Made by a program: the position numbers and the translations under genes
Shown here: positions 42,958 to 54,834 of the stretch, in pieces
How the letters are laid out: each line of letters begins with the position of its first letter
How positions within the stretch are numbered: the first letter of the stretch is position 1
Notes under the pieces: generated by a model
What the model was told of the DNA's origin: nothing
Database searches by the model: none
The model's input: only the letters and a program-made list of their open reading frames with translations
DNA from: Syngnathus acus
Taxonomy: Eukaryota > Chordata > Actinopteri > Syngnathiformes > Syngnathidae
Assembly: GCF_901709675.1 (NCBI RefSeq)
Contig: NC_051088.1
Coordinates: 1,366,001 to 1,430,000 of the forward strand
DNA: 64,000 nucleotides
Reading direction: 5' to 3'

Positions 42958-43520
42958 TTAAAACTTCCGAGGGGGAATCCGGAGTTTTCTGTCTTTTGTG
43001 TTAAAACTTCCGAGGGGGAATCCAGAGTTTTCTGTCTTTTGTGTTTAAACTTCCGAGGGGGAATCCGGAGTTTTCTTTTTAATGTGTTAAAACTTCTGAG
43101 GGGGAATCCGGAGTTTTCTTTTTAATGTGTTAAAACGTCCGAGGGGGAATCCGGAGTTTTCTTTTTAATGTGTTAAAACTTCCGAGGTGGAATCCGGAGT
43201 TTATTCTCTAATGTGTTAAAACTTCCGAGGTGGAATCCGGGGTTTAGTTTTGTTTTATGTTGTAACTTCCGAGGTGGAATCCGTGGTTTAGTTTTGTATT
43301 ATGTTGTAACTTCCGAGGTGGAATCCGGGGTTTACTTTTGTAGTGTTAGAACTTCTGAGGTGGAATAAGGGGTTTAATTTTGTTTTATGTTGTAACTTCC
43401 GAGGTGGAATCCGGGGTTTAGTTTTGTAGTGTTAGAACTTCCGAGGTGGAATCCGGGGTTTAGTTTTGTTTTATGTTGTAACTTCCGAGGTGGAATCCGG
43501 GGTTTAGTTTTGTATAGTGT
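42958..43520 (+). repeat. Minisatellite in the retroviral leader, about 13 copies of a 43-bp unit
   Basis: The core AACTTCCGAGGGGGAATCCG repeats with gradual change to AACTTCCGAGGTGGAATCCG toward the 3' side. It lies between the splice donor and the first gag-like ATG, where packaging signals normally reside. Confidence 0.93.
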
Positions 43521-43809
43521 TATAACTATACTTTTATGTTGTGTCATTTGTGAGTATTTTTGTGCTGTTGTGTTTGTGTATCGTCTTGTCATTTGTGAGT
43601 ATTTTTGTGCTGTTGTGCTCGTGTATTGTCTTTATTGTAGAGGGCCGGTGATAGGGCGTTGGCTCTGTTGCTATAAAGCAGAGCAGACATATTTAGGGCG
43701 TTGGCCCTTGACTGTCTGGTTGTGATATTGTTGAGGTTGTCTATACATAATTGTTACTGTTATTATTGTTACATATTATTAATAGTATTAATTCGGATTA
43801 ATTGTGAAA

Positions 43810-43953
43810 ATGGAAGGTGAATTTGATCGAGAGAAGGATTGGTTTGATCTGAAAGCACTCCCATTGGCAGATAAGAGTGTGAGAGATCAATTGATTGCCA
43901 CTGTTGCAATTCAAGTGGAAAACATTCCGCCAAAAGAGCGCGATGAAAAATGA
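43810..43953 (+). pseudogene. Short gag-like start in the endogenous retrovirus
   Basis: An ATG at 43810 opens 47 codons (begins MEGEFDREKDWFDL) before a stop. Acidic and amphipathic character and position after the leader suggest the beginning of gag, but the sequence is too short to prove it. A coding-like stretch in shifted frame continues to about 44080. No nucleocapsid zinc knuckle is seen. Confidence 0.35.
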
Positions 43954-44311
43954 AAATAAATGACTGATTGGATTAGGAACTTTAAAAGATCTGGACACTT
44001 CCCTACTGATGATCACAAAACTGATGTGTGGTATTGTTACAAAAAACTGAAGCTAAATTGGTTGTCGGATTGGAAGAATTGACTGCTATGTGTTTGTGCG
44101 TGATGTCTGTGAAATTTTAATGTCAGTCTGTTGTCGTCCTATTATGTGTTTGTGCGCGCAGAGGATCCTCATGAGTGGGTGTGTATATGAGCGTGTGTGA
44201 GTGAGATGTGTGTTCTATGGAAGAAATCAGTAATGGAGAATGTTCAGGAGGCTGTTGAGCGATAATAGGGAAATTGAGAAGTGGACGATGGTGTGTTTAA
44301 ATTGGTTAGAG

Positions 44312-45602
44312 CAGGGGTGGGCAAACTTTTTGACTCGCGGGCCGAACTGGGTTCTAAATTTGGACCGGAGGGCCGAACCAGGAGCAGATGGACGTAGTGT
44401 TTGTGTGAAGTAATATAAGCGACCTGTAAAGGTCATTGCATAAAAGATTTTGGCCTTTAGTAGGTAGTAAAGCATGGATATTCCAAACAAGTTTTTTGAA
44501 AACAAATGCATTTATTAACAGCATTAAAAAAAAAATCACTACAAAACTGCTATCAGTGATTCTCATAAAATACGACACTATTATTATGAATAACAGTCTC
44601 CATCACTTCAGTGCCTGCAGGTCAGATTAATGAAAAATGTTTATCTTATGAGATCACATCAAACAGCAAACATTCTGACCAAATATATCATCTTGAAGAA
44701 TCGGTGAAAGCATACATCCAAATAAAGTAATCAAAACGGCAACACGGTGAGGGGTATCTGAACATCAGAGCAGAGTTTTAACTCACAAACACCTGGTAAC
44801 AGAGGTGAGGAAACGGGAAACACTTCCTTAAAGTAAGCCTTAAGAACTTTACAGGTTAAGATTAGTCGCAAACAGGTGGTGCATCAATGTCCTTGAGCAT
44901 CCTGCATTGTTTGAAAATGAGAATGGTCGCTAGTTTCAATCCCTGCTATGTGTACAAATCATATTCAAAATGCATTTTTTTACAACAAACTTGAGAGCCT
45001 CCCCTTCATTTTCAGTGGGAACAGTGTTGTTGGTCTCCCTTTTTTGCTAGTGCATCATAGTCTGGAGTAAAATTTGTTGTGGCAATTCTTAGGAGAGATC
45101 CGTTTACCTCGATCTGTGACGGGTTGATGTGGCTGAACGTCACGTCGCGTACGTCGAGCCAAATTGGCCACTCTTTTAACATTCGGCACTCACTTCTTTT
45201 CTTCGGGCCACTCATTTTAATGGAAGGATTCCAGGGGAAGGTTTGTGGGTGGCTTTAGCGTAAAACTGTATCTGAAAGCTCAGCGAGCGAATTACAAGAA
45301 TGCTGTCGTCACAGCCCACGCTCTAAATTCGGGACTGATACAAATAGAGCGCGAGTGCGCCATGTCCGTACTACTGAGTACGTACGTACACGCACTTGTG
45401 AGTGTGCACCGAGCTTTCTGACACGGCTTCCGGTAGTAAATGCGCAGGCGAGCGGTTCCCCATCTACTGGGTAAACGCAGTCATTGCAGGCAAAATGACA
45501 AAAAAAAAAGTTTAATAATACAATTAATTCAGGGTTGGCGGGCCGGATTAAACGGTCCCGTGGGCCGGATGTGGCCCGCGGGCCGTAGTTTGCCCACCCC
45601 TG
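44312..45602. mobile_element. hAT-A element nested in the retrovirus
   Basis: Ends CAGGGGTGGGCAAACT and AGTTTGCCCACCCCTG. Exact target duplication GGTTAGAG (44304-44311 and 45603-45610). 1291 bp, non-coding. This is the best-preserved uninterrupted copy of the family here. Confidence 0.95.
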
Positions 45603-45936
45603 GGTTAGAGAAACTAAGATGAGCAAGATGTGGCAGTAGAGAAAATAAGACGTGTGTGGCAGAAAGTGACTAGAACAGTGGCTTGATAGGACGAGAATAA
45701 GAGATAACAAATGTTGTGTAGAAGACAGTGAAAGATGTCGAATGTGAACATGACGAAGGGCGCAACAGCAAAGTTGGCCTGCCCTTTGAGAGTGGGAGAC
45801 TGATGAGTGTGCATGCGCTCCTCCCGGGGCGTGTGGCCTGGTCTCTGCGCGTGGTCGTATGCTGAGCGCGCGCGCGGGTAAGGGGCCGGCGGCATGATCA
45901 CTACAGGGGTGGCCAACCTGTGGCGTATCGATGTTG

Positions 45937-46345
45937 CGCTCGGGCGGGGCTGTGGCTGCGCGCGGGGTCGGGATGTGCCCGCTTCGAGGCCCGTGTGTGA
46001 TGGCGAGTGAGACTAAGACAGGATGATGGGAGAATGAATGATGACGGGCAAAGAATTCATACACGACATTGACTATTGAAACCGCCGCCCAGAGAGATGA
46101 ACGTTTAACTGCTTGCCAACAGGTGTGCAATGCCGGGCCCTCTCTCGCTCGGGCGGGGCTGTAGCTGCGCGCGGGGTCGGGATGTCCCCGCTTCGGGGGC
46201 CGTGTGTGATGGCGAGGCAGACTAAGACAGGATGATGGGAGAATGAATGATGACGGGCAAAGAATTCATACACGACATTGACTATTGAAACCGCCGCCCA
46301 GAGAGATGAATGTTTAACTGCTTGCCAACAGGTGTGAAAGAAGCA
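45937..46345 (+). repeat. Direct duplication, 209-bp unit, in the retrovirus interior
   Basis: CGCTCGGGCGGGGCTGT starts at 45937 and again at 46146. Both units pass through AAAGAATTCATACACGACAT to TTGCCAACAGGTGTG. The region around it (45603-49220) has no recognisable retroviral gene; a stretch at 46745-47230 resembles 58810-59290. Confidence 0.85.
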
Positions 46346-48559
46346 TGCTTGGACTAATCATTGCAATATTATGTGTAACTGTGGGCTTAACGAACGGCTT
46401 TTGTAACAATAATTTATGAGAGGAAGGGAGGAATCAGATAAGAGATACGGCTCTGGCTGGGAGTTCAAGGAATTTTCTGGAGCTAGACAATGAGCTGAGT
46501 TGGAGCAAGGGGGGTCTGCTCGTGAATTGCAGCACAAATCCAATTGATCTATCATATTGATATTTGGAAATATTGGGCAGTCAAGAGTTGAAAAGAACAA
46601 ATTAAGACTACATTTGGAACACAGATGCAAGAATTGACTAGAAAACCGTCAGCTAAAATGTAGCTTGAAAACAGAATGATTTTGTAGGACTTAGTACAGT
46701 ATGCAAAAGAGATCAATGTCACTAGGGGAATTTGATAAACAAAGGTTACTTGGGAATGAATGGCAACTAAATTTGTAGACAATCTTGTGAGTTTGGTGTC
46801 CCAGGCTGTCTCTCATAGTGCCCTGGAACTCGATCCCAAGACTCCACCTGCAGCCTTGACCAACAAGATAACGGTCCCTGGCTTTGAGCATTGCAAGAAC
46901 AAAGAAAGACTGTTTTTGTGCTTGGGGGGAGGCAAGCACTGTTTTCCGGAAGAAAAACATCATGCTAACTCACAAGATGAAAATGGACATTTTGGGAAAT
47001 CGACTCAATCAAAGAGTGTTGGACAGGTTGGCTCTGAATTGCTAAAGCAGAACTTGAGACAATGAGGTGCTGCGAAAGACACGTGAAACATGAAGTGTCC
47101 AACAACTGAACTGAACTCCTTGCTGAGGAGTTACCAAACTTGGTGGGGCTTGTGTCAAAGTGGATGGAAGCTTGCTTGGCACTGAGTTTGACATAACTGA
47201 GGAGTTTTGATAATATGGGAATAATGTGTGGAATAGATTCGGATAATACAGATACTAAAACGGTAGGAAACAAGCAGTGGGATCAGATATTTTGGCTCGT
47301 CAAACTTAAAAGGAGTTGAAATTTAGCCAAGTAAAATTTTTCAATTGGGAATAAGACATTTGGACCAAACTGAATTCAGTCAAAAGGGGGCTAGGTTGCT
47401 CAATGTACCTAATCAATACAATAGTTGTTAGTTAATTACACCTCAGTGGACATTATGTTGTCAGAGAGCTGTGTCCATTAAAAAGAGAGTTAAACTGGCT
47501 GTAAGAACTTTTGACCTTTAAATAATTATGCAAAAAAAGCGACAGTTAACATGATAAAGTAAAACATCAGACAAAGTAAAGAGCCAGAGGAATTAGTCTG
47601 ATTATTCTTTCCTAGCTTTTCGATGAGAATAATTGATTAGGATAATTTTTTTGGGAGCCATCTGTTGCTGCATGCTCCCCCATAACACAGACCCATACTT
47701 AGCCTCTCGAGTAGAAATATTTATTGATGATTTTATTGAAACTTGGATTGATGTATTTACGAAAGATTTAATTGGCGAGACTGTCCAAACAGGTAGAATT
47801 ATTTTTAGGATTCAATGTTTGCTTGCTCACTTACATACTAAATTTGCTTGTTGTGGGATGAGAGTTGAGCTGTAAGGGTGAATGAATGGGCGCCCGTGTG
47901 TCTGTGAGTGGGTGGGTGTGTGCGTGCGCAATATGATTGGCCAAGATAGTTTGGAGTTGGGGTGTTGTGATCATGATAGAGGATAAAATTCCTCTCACCT
48001 GAAAGTATAGTACAGATTGGAATACCTAGGATTTGATGATTGATCAGGGGCACCACTGACGACAAAATGGTTCAATGCGGAAGGCCCGTTTCAGTCCTAT
48101 GACCGGACACGACTGGATCAGCGAGTCCAGCTACGATCAGTATGATACTGTGCCGGCACGCTTTGTTGGTCCCTTTTGATCCCTAATGACACGATTTAAC
48201 ACATTGTATGAATGTGTCAAAGGGGGGAGAGTGAGTGTAAATGAGTAAGTAGAATCAATTTGTAAATTATGAGATTCAATGTTTTTTCAAATGTACTTGT
48301 TTTTGAAGCCTCAACAGGGCATGTAAGAATTGAACATACAGTGATGGAAGGAGCAGAAGGATCTCGAAAGGAAGGGAGTGAACGAGAGACAACAGCCTGG
48401 AATGGATACATTGCGTGGTAACAATTTAGAGATGATAAGGTTGTTTTTTTTTTTAAGACGAACTGCAAACGGTGATGAATCATACAGCTACAAGATAAGC
48501 AACAAATATTTAGGTCATTTAATGTAGGAGATAAATAGACCAATTACAAGGAATAGGGA

Positions 48560-49070
48560 ATATGTTTGATAATAAGAATAATAACTAGAAAATGCGGTTT
48601 CTGGAGAAATGTGAAGGTGAAGAAACTGAATAACTTCTGGGGGAATGCTGCAGAATGATGTTGGAATGAGTTGAATTACTTGAAAAATGTAGAAATTAGA
48701 GGTGAAAAACGAAATTTTGTGAAATTCTGCGGAAATTTTAAACGTGACGTGAAATATTTTAATTTGGCAATTTTGGGAAAGTCGAGAATCTTTCCGAATG
48801 TGATTTGAATGTGGTGAATGATATGAATTTCAAACTGGAACAACGTAAATGTGAAATGTTGAATGTGCCATTAAGAATGAATGGGGAAAGATTTGTCGTA
48901 AATTTGCAAATTTTGCGAAAATGGAAAAAAACGGAACGAGAAAAATGGAAGCCCTCATCTCGTGAATATTTGGAATACGTCAAAAGTGGAATGGAGTGAA
49001 TCGGTTGAATTATGTGGAAGTAGTAGAAGGACAGAAAAGTGAAGAGAATAAAATAGAAGAAGAAGAAAGT
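48560..49070. repeat. AT-rich dispersed repeat inside the retrovirus
   Basis: GAATGTGCCATTAAGAATGA, TGAATTTCAAACTGGAAC and GGTTGAATTATGTGGAAGTA words are shared with 61440-61640 and partly 23500-23600. Class unknown. Confidence 0.55.
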
Positions 49071-49219
49071 GAATGGTGTAAAATAACAACTGTGAAGGCC
49101 TATTATTAAATATTATGAATATTAAAAGAAATTTAGCAGTTGAACCATGAACCATTTTGGGAAAATGAAGAATGATTTGAACATCAATTGAATTGAACAT
49201 GAGACATAGATAACAAAGA

Positions 49220-49700
49220 TACACTGAATTTGAATTGGGTTCAAGCACTCCCTCTCGTATTGATGTGTGTGCATATGTCTGTTAATGCCCGAACTGGGCA
49301 CACCCCTTTTGAGTTGCAGAAAGGTCGCTGTTTTCCTGGACCAATTTCGGCCCTTCCAGTTGCTGATCCGGATGGTGGTAAGCGCGCACACACATCTTAG
49401 ACCAATTGTCCGGTTTTATGATTCCAGGTTTGCTGAGCACACTGCAGCGGACCCAGATGGGGCCGCCGAGATTCAAATCACCCCAACTATCTGGCTGAAA
49501 GTCCTGAAGAGAAAGTGGACAGAGCCTCGGTGGACTGGACCCTTTGCAGTGGTGGAGCGCATATCGCATGTCGTCCGGCTGGCCGGCAAAGGAGACACGT
49601 GGTATCATCTATCCCAGTGTGCCCCTGTAAAGGATTCCTGCAAAGATCCAGATCCGCCATCGACAGCGTCCCCACTCCCAATCGAAAAAGAGGCAGAATA
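49220..49700 (+). pseudogene. Retroviral integrase C-terminal remnant
   Basis: One frame reads WVQALPLVLMCVHMSVNART then GHTPFELQKGRCFPG, a classic end of the integrase core in gamma/epsilon-type retroviruses. After stops and a frame change it resumes as IWLKVLKRKWTEPRWTGPF then DTWYHLSQCA, the C-terminal DNA-binding part. The catalytic triad region upstream is not found. The remnant ends with a stop near 49701. It fixes the plus orientation of the provirus. Confidence 0.85.
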
Positions 49701-50099
49701 ATCCTCTTCCCCTTGGTGGCCAGGTAGTCTACCCTGAGCCACTGAAGACAAAGACTGCACAGCAGACGTTTTCAGGTTCCTTCCGGACGGAGCAGAGCTG
49801 CAAAAGGGGTAAGAACTGTGCTAACCCTCCACCAGTGGGCGTGCCAAGCCCCCAACGGCTGAACTACTACGAGCAAGTGTTATCTTGGACTGATGTTATT
49901 GATAACATTTTGGTCGCCTAAGGCAAAGGGACCGTGTGAGCCTTTTCCTGCATTATAGCATGCCGCAGGTTTTTCACTCACACACTCAAGTTGAACAGGA
50001 GAATTGAGGCGAGACCTCCTCCTCACGGCGGTTTCTTGCTGACATTGAAGTTTTTGATCATGTATCACCTTTGCAACCCTCACCCTGTCCTCCCTCATT

Positions 50100-50340
50100 T
50101 ACTCTCTTAATGCTAGGTATTTATGCTCTTGCTCTCTTCATCGTTTCTCCACTGGTATAGCTCAAATTACGAACTCCCATCCAATTGGTACAAATTCCCG
50201 ACGCACATTCTAATGACACCTGGACGGACATCGATACTCTCATGCCTACACCCGCCACTATTCCCCCAACCCTGGCGTGAGCACGTGTATCATCTGTGTT
50301 CGTTTTACATGGTTTATGGATGTTGTTGTGTTCCTTGATT
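50100..50340 (+). other. Possible envelope-start remnant
   Basis: A hydrophobic stretch (MLGIYALALFIVSPLV) followed by a stop lies where an env signal peptide would be expected, downstream of integrase and before the purine tract. No transmembrane subunit motif is recognisable, so this is tentative. Confidence 0.2.
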
Positions 50341-50499
50341 CCGCTCTTTGTGACACGGACTGATTACTACTGTAATTGAGAGCCACGAGTTAGATTGACC
50401 GGCCGCTTATCAGATGTTCCAATATTCCCGTGTTCATGATACACTTTGTTAGTTTGTCCTTGTTTTTTGGTTGACCTCTGTCGAGGTCAAAAGGGGGAC

Positions 50500-50915
50500 T
50501 GAAAAGGGAGCAACAGCAATGGCTAAATGTTTTATATTAATTTTATATTAATTTATACAAACATAGTTGCTCCATCAGAGCACAGACACGGCACACACAG
50601 CTTGGTAACTTTTCCATTACACATAAGGCAGAGCTCATTAACGTCATGACACATTTATACAAAACATTCAGTAGATAACAAGACATTCTTATGAGGATAT
50701 GTTTTTCCTTCTTTTCCCCTCCCCTTCCGTATTCCTGCTTGCGGACAGTATAAAACCTTCTGATCTGGAGTCTGATGTTGTTGGTCTCATCTGCTGAAGT
50801 GCACTTGTACTGACTGTCGTGAAGCAACCCAAGATCTTGCAAATAAAGAACCAACTATTACTCCACATCTTTGTTTTCTTTGCTCAACGACGGACATCTT
50901 GAACAGAACACAACA
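50500..50915 (+). repeat. 3' LTR of the endogenous retrovirus
   Basis: Begins TGAAAAGGGAGCAACAG and ends ACACAACA, followed by GGTT. TATA box near 50744-50756 and AATAAA at 50842-50847. Transcription would run rightward, toward and antisense to tpd52l2 exon 2. Confidence 0.93.
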
Positions 50916-51162
50916 GGTTGTATCTCACTGAATCAGAAAAAAGCATATAGAAAACATATTGCACGTCTTTCTAATATGCATATTTCAGGGCCATTTTCGC
51001 AATGCTGATGTTTTTTCAATATATTGTGCAGCCCTAATTTGGAGCCTTGCCAATTTCAGTAAGGGGACTCAAGAGGTCACAAAATGACAAAATGATGCGT
51101 TGCAACAAAAGAGAAACAGCAGAAAGTGTCAAAATGCTGAATTTGAAACCAGTAACACTGAC

Positions 51163-51320
51163 CTTGGCAAGCTCATTCTGAAGAGCCTCAGCTTCCTCCT
51201 CTGTCAGGCCTGGTGAGAGGGGGTTGCCCAAACCTCTCTGCGCCCCTTCCACCGGAAAATCTGCTAGGCTGCTGGAATGTTCCACGGGCAGACCCTTGTT
51301 AGGGGAGTTCAAGTTGACAT
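51163..51320 (-). CDS. tpd52l2: tpd52l2 coding exon 2
   Basis: Minus-strand exon with a TGCAG acceptor and a GTCAGTG donor. It encodes DVNLNSPNKGLPVEH and continues to a glutamate-rich end, EEEAEALQNELAKV, which leads into the coiled coil. The motif NLNSPNKGL is characteristic of the D54 paralogue rather than D52 or D53, which is the basis for the symbol. It starts in phase 1 and ends in phase 0, joining exon 3 in frame as ELAK|VEEE. The reading frame has no stop. A retrovirus LTR ends only about 250 bp to its left, in intron 2, and a CCGT-B element begins 76 bp to its right, in intron 1. The exon is intact despite that crowding. Confidence 0.93.
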
Positions 51321-51396
51321 CTGCACCGCAAGAAACAATGAAGGCAACTGTTAAAAATGGAAGCATACACATTCGTTGATTAAAAAATACATATTA

Positions 51397-52336
51397 CCGT
51401 ATTTTCCGCACCATAAGGCGCTTCCGGGTAAAAAGGCGCAGACTCAATTGTGGGGTCTATTTTGTATTTAATCAACACATAGGGCGCACGGCATTATAGG
51501 GCGCATGCATGCCATGAATTACGGTAGACAAAAACACGTCGCGGGAGCAAGACCGTGAGTTCGGCTGTACTTTATTCTACTATTTAACCATGTACTCTAC
51601 TGTACTCACATGATTGTTAATCGATATTTATACGCAAATCCGTCCAAGTCCTCATCTTCTGTATTCAAATTAACAGTTTAGCAAGTTCGCCATTAAACAT
51701 GCTAAGTAACCTCTCGTCATTGACTCGTCATTGTCACGTTGCTCTTCTGCAATGATCCTGGCTTTCCAGAATGCTCTAATTGTGCCTCGTAAGCATGTCT
51801 CTGACTATGCCATTTTAGAGCGTCCTAATGCTTTGCACAAACTATAGTAATTATTTATCAATGGTGTCAGCGGTACATACTCTATGTGTTACGTACAGCC
51901 CTCTGATTGGTTTACCGCCCCGATCTACAAAAAACGTAATGTCCTCCGATTAGTTCATCGGGTCGACATATTACGTCTGTATATTACGTCTCTGTGTGGC
52001 AGAAGCCACACAAAACAACTTTACAGATTTGCAGAAACGATATTATTTATTTATCAATGGCGGCAGAGGTACATACTCTACATGTTACGTACAGTATTCT
52101 GATTGTTTTTTGCCCCAATCTACGTAAAACGTAATGTCCTCTGATTGGTTCTCTACGTAAAACGTAATATCCTCTGATTGGTTCATTGGGTCTACATATT
52201 ACACCTGTATATTACGGAAGCCACACAAAACAATTATAAAGAATTTGGAATTCAGTCCACACACAAGACGCACCTTATTAAAAGGCGCACCTTCGTTTTT
52301 GGCTTTTAAGTGCGCCTTATGGTGCGGAAAATACGG
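51397..52336. mobile_element. CCGT-B element, complete, in tpd52l2 intron 1
   Basis: Ends CCGTATTTTCCGCACCATAA and CTTATGGTGCGGAAAATACGG-type right arm, with TA on both sides. 940 bp, non-coding. It has an internal duplication of about 198 bp (ATTTATCAATGGNNNCAG units at about 51852 and 52050) and repeated CCTCTGATTGGTT words. Confidence 0.88.
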
Positions 52337-52626
52337 TAAATATTTTGGAGGCCAATGATTGGTCCGAGACAATGCTTTATTTACACGCTTGTGGCGGATG
52401 TCCCATGTCTCCTGTTTTTCGAAACAAAAAAAAATTAAACATCAGCGGTACTTCTTTAACATGTTTGCTTTCGCTTTCACAACCTTCCTTTCATCTTCTT
52501 TATTCATTTGATGTATTCTGGCTGAAATAAGCAGCCACAAACCAATCAGCAGTTGCAACAATCCATCGCAGTAACGCACTCTCCATTGTTATTATTCGTG
52601 CGTGCGAGCAATGGTCGCTAATAATG

Positions 52627-53361
52627 TAGTGTGACCAGAAAAAGAGGATACCTTTTTTTGGGAGAGGGTGCTTTTTCTGAGTGGGGGGGGGGGGGGGTCA
52701 TTTGTGTCGTATGTTATGACACAAATGACATGGTGTCTGTACAGCAATTGCATCTATTGGCCCGAATAACAAAACAACATATAGAGTACAATAACGAAAA
52801 CATATTTACACTAACAAAAGATGTGTACAATGACATCTGTTAGTTTTATAGTGCTACACTCAGTAAAAAAAAAGACAAACGAAATATGGCCATCGGTGCA
52901 GCATTTGAAGATAAAAAAAGGGCTCCTCTTCAGTCCTATTGCGGGGTGCGTTGGCACCTTTATTTGCCACAGACACGTAAGTGCCTGCCTTGCATGTCAA
53001 GAACTCAGCTTCATAAGGATCACGACCCTGGCGAAAGCGCGGGAAATGTTTTTATTCAACTCCGTGAACGTGCATTTTCGTTTTGGCATTGCCTGTAAAC
53101 ACTCGTCGCATACTGGCCCACCCTACTTCGTAGCAAAGTGACTAGATTTGAGAAGGGCGTGACTTATTTGCGAACAATACAGAAAAACCTGGAATTGAGT
53201 GAAATGGAGCGGCAATTCTATTGACAATGTACTTACTGTACATGTATTATGTTTGAGGCAGTCCAACAAAATTCCGGACGATTTTGAAATTCCCCCTGGA
53301 CATTTTGTTAGGGCTCAAAAGTTGGACATACCCGGGAAAAAGAGGACGTCTGGTCACCCTA
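52627..53361. mobile_element. TIR element with GTGACCAGA ends
   Basis: Left end TAGTGTGACCAGAAAAAGAG and right end GAGGACGTCTGGTCACCCTA are imperfect inverted repeats. A run of 14 G lies near 52685. No transposase recognised. The target duplication is unclear (TAATG-like on both sides). The rest of intron 1, 53362-54185, is unassigned and shows nothing notable. Confidence 0.55.
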
Positions 53362-54185
53362 CTATAATGTGACGTATGCCGAGTCGTGGAGAAGCACTCT
53401 TTTTGAGTGTAGAGTCGAGAAGACCGAAGCAGAGTAGAGTGGAGCAGGGTAGGTACCATCAGTCGGTGGAAATTAGGCTTAACAAGCTATCTCCCTGCTG
53501 TGGCAGATTTTTTTATTTTGTGGACATGTATTTGACACCTCTGAGTATAAACTGAAAGCCAGAGTCATGTGTTCAACCTGGCCAAGGACAAAGTAAATTG
53601 GCGCTAAACTTGGTTTAAAATCATAGGGAAATAAACGCTCTATGTGGCTGAACTTTTACATCAAACAGTGGAGTGGACCCTCACAGAAGGTACACTTTGA
53701 AGAGTCACTTCAGGCTCTCAAATGGAGGATCTCTTACAACGATCTGAAAGTGACGTCAACGTCGAATTCTGTCAGCTGTCAACAAGACGGCCTCGCTTGC
53801 AGTGCCAGGAAAACTGCTTTTCAAATGTCACCAAAACAGTTCACATTTGCCTTGAGTTGTTTGCGAGATACAATTTGAACAGGAGACGTAGTGTTTCAAC
53901 GTCATGTAAATACGAGAAAATGCGCCAAAGTCACTTAACTATACAAAAGCATTCTTTTTTGTAGCATCATTGGTCATATAGCATGTAGCAGCGAGCCAAT
54001 TCCGTTCTTTTCGGTTCGATACACAAGCGACCAAAATGACACATCTGTAGGCCTTCACACACATCCAACTTTTACATGCACGTTGCAATGCATTAACTTT
54101 AGACTTTGACATTTTCTCTCATCGTGTGACATCAATGTAAGATACATGGTAGCCAATTTAGCCCACGGGGAACATTCACGGTTAC

Positions 54186-54204
54186 CTTGGCCGACGGGAT
54201 CCAT
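54186..54204 (-). CDS. tpd52l2: tpd52l2 coding exon 1 (MDPVGQ)
   Basis: This is the start codon exon of the tumour protein D52-like 2 (D54) gene. It reads ATG then five codons (MDPVGQ) plus one base, followed by a GTAACC splice donor. Human D54 begins MDSAGQ with the same split aspartate codon at the exon boundary (family knowledge from memory). The leftover G pairs with AT at the start of exon 2 (51320 downward) to give the aspartate, so phase is conserved. The 19 coding bases plus 158 bases of exon 2 make exactly 59 codons. I chose this ATG because it alone gives this phase and peptide; its untranslated leader would lie to the right on the plus strand. D52-family proteins are small coiled-coil cytoplasmic adaptors linked to vesicle traffic. 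Confidence 0.85.
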
Positions 54205-54560
54205 TGCGTCAAAAAATTGTCTTTTGAAGTCGTCGTTGACAAACCTTAACTTGCATAGAAAGTCGCCTACTCGGCATTCAGTGCGCCCGTTGCTCCTGTG
54301 TGCTCACAAGTGACAACGAAACAGATTTTTTTCCCCTTCTTCTTTGATTTTGAATGTTGGTTGGCAACTCGGGTTGAAGTCCATCGTCGCCCCCTACCGG
54401 ACAGAAAAGTGGGTCAATCAATAAGCAAGGTTGGATTTCAGAGTCGGAAATTTCAACTGGAATGCTCATCGGCCTGGGAAAGGGGGTTGCAGCCACACGC
54501 ATTCAAACACACGTACACTGGTCAAACGTGAGAAGTCAGCTAATTGTTTTGAAACGACAT
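54205..54560 (-). promoter_or_regulatory. tpd52l2: Probable 5' untranslated leader and promoter region of tpd52l2
   Basis: Placed only by position, directly upstream of the exon 1 start codon on the minus strand. The segment is not an identified repeat and lies between intron 1 and the next element to the right (an L2 fragment from about 54835). I see no TATA box that decides a start site and no strong CpG island, so the transcription start is not defined. An untranslated first exon further right remains possible. Confidence 0.35.
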
Positions 54561-54834
54561 ATGGAGGAATATAGAGGCATATGGAGGCATACTTTGTACT
54601 ATTGCAATTTTGCAAATATTATTGCCAACTCACACACCACCACAGCGCAGAAAGACCACCTCACAGATGTAAAAAAAAGTTTCCTTTGGTGGCACATCTA
54701 CCTCACAGTTCAGAAGTGCTGAGTTGGACTCTGGGTATGACCTTCCTCGTGAAGGTGCTATCACTCTTTTTAGAAACAGATTACTGTTTGAGCCAGTGAC
54801 AGGCCGGGTTACAGGTGGGTAGGCCTGCTGAAAT

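Larger units (their letters stand above)
42319..50915 (+). mobile_element. Endogenous retrovirus, two LTRs, defective interior
   Basis: The 5' LTR is 42319-42725 and the 3' LTR 50500-50915, flanked by GGTT on both sides (42315-42318 and 50916-50919), a 4-bp duplication. A tRNA-Trp-like primer site follows the 5' LTR, and a purine tract AAAAGGGGGACTGAAAAGGG leads into the 3' LTR. The interior, about 6.5 kb after subtracting a nested hAT-A, keeps only an integrase remnant and perhaps the starts of gag and env. Protease, reverse transcriptase and most structural genes are missing or unrecognisable. The integrase resembles gamma/epsilon-type viruses. It lies antisense to tpd52l2 in intron 2. Confidence 0.92.

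Noticed and set aside
42958-43520. CRISPR-like regular repeats
   Set aside because: Units are contiguous with no unique spacers and lie in a retroviral leader in a vertebrate genome; a minisatellite.
45309-46130. 273-codon minus-strand frame across the hAT-A/provirus boundary
   Set aside because: It crosses an element junction and a duplicated GC-rich segment and has no recognisable domain.
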